Source: JAFTYR01 sp964571375
GTDB lineage: Bacteria > Pseudomonadota > Gammaproteobacteria > Burkholderiales > Burkholderiaceae_F
Reading direction: 5' to 3'
Length of the DNA stretch: 37,320 bases
Assembly (NCBI GenBank): GCA_964571375.1
Contig: CAZNBL010000010.1
Location: 1-37,320, forward strand
The notes below the pieces were generated by a model. The model was not told the origin of the DNA. It saw only the letters and a list, made by a program, of their open reading frames with translations, and did not search any database. Below, piece after piece: positions 33,324 to 37,320 of the stretch. The first letter of the stretch is position 1. Every line of letters begins with the position of its first letter. Both the position numbers and the translations under genes were made by a program.

Positions 33324-33364
33324 AAAAAAAACAGGCGCATCGGAAAATGTTCCGCTTGCGCCTG
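33324..33364 (-). terminator. Rho-independent terminator of purL
   Basis: An 8-bp outer stem (33332-33339 with 33357-33364) continues into a 4-bp inner stem with a 6-base loop. It is followed on the minus strand by eight T residues (33324-33331). It lies 93 bases downstream of the purL stop. Confidence 0.9.
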
Positions 33365-33457
33365 ATCTGCATGAATTTCAATCCGTCTGCGGCAGCCGGG
33401 ACCCATTATCCCCGATCCTTCGGCTGCCTGTCATACGGACCGTTTTATGCGGCCTTA

Positions 33458-36400
33458 TCAGCCGACCCAAACTCGTGCGTTCTGGAAAATTCTTGCCCAC
33501 GGAGAATGCTTCTGCAGGTGGGAAGAACGCCAGGAGAGCTGAGAGGCGAGCCAGCTTCTTTCCGGATGCGGCATGATGATCGTTGCGCGGCCGTCAGGCG
33601 TTGTAAACGATGTCTTGCCTTCGTGAGAACCGTTCGGATTGAGCGGATAAACCTCTGTCGGATTCTGAGCAGAGTCGACAAAGTTAGCAGCAACAATTGC
33701 CTTATGTTCGTCCTGCGGATTGATCCAGAATGCGCGGCCTTCGCCGTGAGAGTTCACGATCGGCATTGCAGAACCGGCCATATCCTTAAAGAAGATGGAC
33801 GGAGAGTCGGCAATCTTCACATTGACCAGACGTGCTTCGAACTGTTCGGAAAGGTTGCGTTCGAACGACGGCCAATACTCAGCACCCGGGATCAGAGCCT
33901 TGAGCTGAGAAACCATCTGACAGCCGTTGCAAACACCGAGTGTGAAGGTTGTCGGGTTGGCAAAGAAGCGGCTGAACATCTGGCTCAGACGGTAGTTGTG
34001 CAGAATTGTCTTGGCCCAACCGCCGCCGGCACCGAGTACGTCACCGTAGGAGAAGCCGCCGCAGGCTGCAAGACCGACGAATTCGGCAAGATCCACACGA
34101 CCTTCGAGAAGGTCGGTCATGTGAACGTCACGCGCATCGAAGCCGGCCTGAATGAAGGCACTTGCCATTTCATTCTGGCTGTTGACGCCCTGTTCGCGAA
34201 GGATTGCGACCTTCGGCTTCACGCCGGTATTGACGTACGGAGCGATGATCAGTTCTTCAGGATCGAACGTAGGAGACATCACCAGACCGCGGTCGGAACG
34301 GTCGGCAATCAGGTTGTATTCGCTGTCGGCACATGCCGGATTATCTCTGAGACGTGCGATCTGCCAGCTGACTTCGCTCCAGGCCTGCTGCAGTTCTGTG
34401 CGGGAAGCGCAGAAGACACACTCGTTCTTCTGATAAACCGTCAGGTTGTCATCCGGGCTGATGCTGCCGAGATAGTAGATGCAATCGCCGAGTCCGGCTG
34501 CTTCGAATGCCTTGGAAACTTCGTTGCTGCGGCCCTGAGCCACCTGAATAACGCCACCGAGTTCTTCATTGAAGAATGCGGAATTCAGAGATCTGCCGCC
34601 GAGCGTCAGAGCATCGGCCATCACCTCGATACCGACACGGCTTGCGAACATCATTTCGCAAAGTGTGGCGAGCAGACCGCCGTCGCTTCGGTCGTGGTAA
34701 GCCAAAATGGCGCCGGAAGCCGTGAGCTTACGGATGAGCTTGAGGTATTCCTTCAGCACGCGTGCATCGTCGACGTCCGGAGTGATCGAGTCGAAACGCT
34801 GCGTGACCTGGGAGTAAATGGAACCGCCGAGACGATTCTTGCCGCGGCCGAGGTCGATGAGCAACAGAGTGTTGTCAGTCGAATCGGTCTTCATTTCCGG
34901 AGTCAGGTTGTTGCGGTGAACATCTTCGACCGGAGCGGCTGCGGAAACAACCAGAGAAACCGGAGAGACAACGTTCTTCTTTTCGCCGTTTTCATCCCAG
35001 GAAGTCTGCATGGACAAGGAGTCCTTGCCGACAGGAATGCTCACACCGAGTTCACGGCAGAGCTTGCTGGCAGCTTCGACAGCATCGTAGAGGTTGGCGT
35101 CCTGACCTTCGGCACCGCATGCACCCATCCAGTTGGCAGACAGGATGACGCGGTCGAGATTAACGTTGGCACTCACCAGGTTGGTAAGAGCTTCACCGAC
35201 GGCAATACGGGTAGCAGCTGCAGCGTTGGAAACAGCGATCGGAGTGCGTTCGCCGATAGCCATTGCTTCACCCTCGGTAGAGCCGAAACTCAGAGCTGTA
35301 ATGCCGGCATCGGCTACCGGAACCTGCCAGGGGCCTACCATCTGATCACGGACAACCAAACCGCCGACCGTGCGGTCGCCGATCGTAATAAGGAACTTCT
35401 TATTGGCGACAGTCGGGTGCTTCAGTACATCGAATACACAGGTCTTAAAGTCTGCTTCTTCATCGGCGACCATCTCCGGCATAGCCTTGTGTTCAACCAC
35501 ACGGTGCATCTTCGGAGTCTTGCCGAGCAGAACGCTCATCGGCATATCGACTGCATTGACCTCTTCTTCGGTGCTCTTAACTTCAAGATTATCGTCGGCA
35601 CTGATCTGACCGAGAACGGCATACGGGCAACGTTCGCGGCGGCAGAATTCTTCAAACTGTTCGAGCTTGTCAGGATCGATTGCGAGGGAATAGCGTTCCT
35701 GAGATTCATTACACCAGATTTCCAGCGGGCTCATACCGGATTCCTCAACCGGGACCTTATTCAGATCGAGCTTGGCACCCTTACCGGAAATATCGGCCAG
35801 TTCAGGCATAGCGTTGGAAAGACCGCCTGCGCCGATATCGTGAATTGCCAGAATCGGATTATTGACGCCTTCGGCCCAGCAACGGTCGATTACTTCCTGA
35901 GCACGGCGTTCCATTTCCGGATTGCCGCGCTGAACGCTGGCAAAGTCAAGATCGGCACTGTTGGCACCGGAACTCATCGAAGAAGCTGCACCGCCGCCGA
36001 TACCGATACGCATACCCGGACCGCCGAGTACAACGAGATAAGTACCTGTCGGCAAACCTGCCTTATGAGTCTGATCGTCGCGGATATTGCCGATACCGCC
36101 TGCGAGCATGATCGGCTTGTGATAACCGAAACGCTTGCCGCCGACGTTGGCTTCAAAAGAACGGAAATAACCGAGGATATTCGGACGGCCGAATTCATTG
36201 TTGAATGCAGCGCCGCCCAAGGGGCCGTCGGTCATGATTTCAAGCGGAGTGGCAAGACGGTCGGGATTGCCGTAAACCGACTGATTTTCGCCGTCAGCTG
36301 CAGCAACATCGGTATCGTTTTCCCACTTCTGCTCGTATCCCGGAATGCGCAGAGCAGAAACCGTAAAGCCTGTAAGACCTGCCTTCGGACGGGCGCCGCG

Positions 36401-37320
36401 ACCTGTGGCACCTTCGTCTCGGATTTCACCGCCGGCACCGGTAGAGGCGCCCGGGAACGGGGAAATTGCGGTCGGGTGGTTATGAGTTTCAACCTTGAAT
36501 ACCGAGTGAGTCTTCTGCTCTTCGTAGAAGAATTCACGGCCGCCGTCGTGAGCGTTTTCTGCATCCTTAACGCAGAGTCTTGCAACATCGGTACCTTCGA
36601 AAATAGCGGCGTTGTCGGCGTAAGCGACAATCGTTCCTTCGGGATGAGCCTTATGAGTTTCGCGGATCATGCCGAAGAGTGTGTTTTCTTTATCCTTACC
36701 GTCGATTGTCCAATTGGCATTGAAGATCTTGTGACGGCAGTGTTCGGAGTTTGCCTGAGCAAACATCATGAGTTCGACATCGGTCGGATCGCGCTTAAGT
36801 TCATTAAACGCATTGACGAGGTAGTCGATTTCATCGGCACTTAAAGCCAGGCCGAGCGTTACATTAGCTTTTTCAAGAGCTGCCTTGCCTTCTGTCATCA
36901 GCGGCACTGTCTGCATCGGCTGACCGACGGCTTCGCCGAAGATAACTTCGGGATCGATATCGGCATCCACAACACTTTCAGTCATGCGGTCGTGAATCAC
37001 AGAACGGATTTCAGCGCGCTGTTCTTCGGAAAGAGAAGTGCCGCTTCTGAGTACGAACTCGTAGCATGTACCGCGTTCGACACGAAGAACTTTGGTCAGA
37101 CCGCAGTTTCTTACGATATCGGTAGCCTTGGATGCCCAGGGAGAGATAGTACCGAGTCGCGGTACAACCAGGAATCTTTCTGCATTCGGAACGGTCAGGG
37201 CTTCTTCGCCGTAAGTCAGGATTGCATTGAGGGATGCAGTTTCCTGTTCGGTCAATGCTTCATTTGCATGAATAAAATGAATGAAGCGTGTATTGAGAGT
37301 TTCGACGCCGGGTGCAAAGA
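33458..37320 (-). CDS. purL: Phosphoribosylformylglycinamidine synthase (single-chain, 5' end beyond right edge)
   Basis: PurL converts FGAR, glutamine and ATP to FGAM, the fourth step of purine synthesis. The visible 1287 codons include the N-terminal PurS-like region (PRLGTISPWASKATDI, RNCGL), the FGAM-synthase core (FMMFAQANSEHCRHK-type segment, KVETHNHPTAISPFPGASTGAGGEIRDE split here by eye, GGIGNIRD, CNESQERY) and a C-terminal glutamine amidotransferase domain. That domain has the CNGCQM nucleophile and the SHGEGR and PHPERSW motifs. The frame is open to the last base, with residues RFIHFIHANEAL before the apparent TTG 'start' at 37255 that fit the family N-terminus. The true start is therefore outside the window. 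A strong terminator follows. Confidence 0.97.
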   Translation of the reverse strand, partial: FAPGVETLNTRFIHFIHANEALTEQETASLNAILTYGEEALTVPNAERFLVVPRLGTISPWASKATDIVRNCGLTKVLRVERGTCYEFVLRSGTSLSEEQRAEIRSVIHDRMTESVVDADIDPEVIFGEAVGQPMQTVPLMTEGKAALEKANVTLGLALSADEIDYLVNAFNELKRDPTDVELMMFAQANSEHCRHKIFNANWTIDGKDKENTLFGMIRETHKAHPEGTIVAYADNAAIFEGTDVARLCVKDAENAHDGGREFFYEEQKTHSVFKVETHNHPTAISPFPGASTGAGGEIRDEGATGRGARPKAGLTGFTVSALRIPGYEQKWENDTDVAAADGENQSVYGNPDRLATPLEIMTDGPLGGAAFNNEFGRPNILGYFRSFEANVGGKRFGYHKPIMLAGGIGNIRDDQTHKAGLPTGTYLVVLGGPGMRIGIGGGAASSMSSGANSADLDFASVQRGNPEMERRAQEVIDRCWAEGVNNPILAIHDIGAGGLSNAMPELADISGKGAKLDLNKVPVEESGMSPLEIWCNESQERYSLAIDPDKLEQFEEFCRRERCPYAVLGQISADDNLEVKSTEEEVNAVDMPMSVLLGKTPKMHRVVEHKAMPEMVADEEADFKTCVFDVLKHPTVANKKFLITIGDRTVGGLVVRDQMVGPWQVPVADAGITALSFGSTEGEAMAIGERTPIAVSNAAAATRIAVGEALTNLVSANVNLDRVILSANWMGACGAEGQDANLYDAVEAASKLCRELGVSIPVGKDSLSMQTSWDENGEKKNVVSPVSLVVSAAAPVEDVHRNNLTPEMKTDSTDNTLLLIDLGRGKNRLGGSIYSQVTQRFDSITPDVDDARVLKEYLKLIRKLTASGAILAYHDRSDGGLLATLCEMMFASRVGIEVMADALTLGGRSLNSAFFNEELGGVIQVAQGRSNEVSKAFEAAGLGDCIYYLGSISPDDNLTVYQKNECVFCASRTELQQAWSEVSWQIARLRDNPACADSEYNLIADRSDRGLVMSPTFDPEELIIAPYVNTGVKPKVAILREQGVNSQNEMASAFIQAGFDARDVHMTDLLEGRVDLAEFVGLAACGGFSYGDVLGAGGGWAKTILHNYRLSQMFSRFFANPTTFTLGVCNGCQMVSQLKALIPGAEYWPSFERNLSEQFEARLVNVKIADSPSIFFKDMAGSAMPIVNSHGEGRAFWINPQDEHKAIVAANFVDSAQNPTEVYPLNPNGSHEGKTSFTTPDGRATIIMPHPERSWLASQLSWRSSHLQKHSPWARIFQNARVWVG

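Noticed and set aside
33347..36844. A 1165-codon open frame on the plus strand
   Set aside because: It is antisense to purL in exact codon register and exists because TTA, CTA and TCA codons are avoided in purL. It has no ribosome-binding site or family likeness, and begins outside purL by chance.

Overview
The window is a chromosomal, gene-dense housekeeping segment of a Gram-negative bacterium. I see no insertion sequence, prophage, CRISPR array or rRNA. The gene neighbourhoods (miaB-phoH-ybeY-corC-lnt-glyQ-glyS-plsC-M48 peptidase; amgK-murU divergent from lptD-surA-rsmA; hldA, hldD, waaA, waaC, galU) and the protein sequences point to a betaproteobacterium of the order Burkholderiales. The moderate GC content and reduced operons suggest a gut Sutterellaceae-type organism, but that family placement is inference.

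Layout. Minus strand 3539 to 1: amgK, murU, dusB and the 5' part of purH (MurNAc recycling, tRNA dihydrouridine, purines). Plus strand 3621-8239: lptD, surA, rsmA (outer-membrane LPS assembly, chaperone, 16S rRNA methylation). Minus strand 18510 to 8240: a long run of miaB, phoH-like, ybeY, corC-like, lnt, glyQ, glyS, plsC and an M48-type metallopeptidase. In this run miaB is broken by an exact 325-bp tandem duplication. Minus strand 19641 to 18630: a tRNA with a CAU anticodon, with its own promoter and terminator, and an apaH gene. Minus strand 24340 to 19878: phosphohexomutase, waaC, waaA, thiD. Plus strand 24462-27485: hldA, hldD, gmhB, hldC. Right part: a DUF308/HdeD-like membrane protein, galU, a second apaH, yqgE, ruvX, a second acyltransferase, an unrecognised protein and purL, which runs off the right edge.

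Functionally much of the window serves the cell envelope. ADP-heptose is made by HldA, GmhB, HldC and HldD; only GmhA is not in view. WaaA and WaaC add Kdo and heptose to lipid A, GalU and the phosphohexomutase supply sugar nucleotides, and LptD with SurA place LPS in the outer membrane. PlsC makes phosphatidic acid, Lnt matures lipoproteins, and AmgK with MurU recycle MurNAc. The rest is translation and RNA quality (dusB, miaB, rsmA, ybeY, glyQS, tRNA, ruvX) and purine synthesis (purH, purL).

The clearest anomaly is the frameshifting duplication in miaB. Other points of interest are two full-length ApaH paralogues about 10 kb apart, one with altered active-site surroundings; an unrecognised 364-residue protein; and several local gene losses or relocations compared with the usual betaproteobacterial order (no fis between dusB and purH, no pdxA between surA and rsmA, gmhB moved into the heptose operon). 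I found no convincing new multi-gene system.
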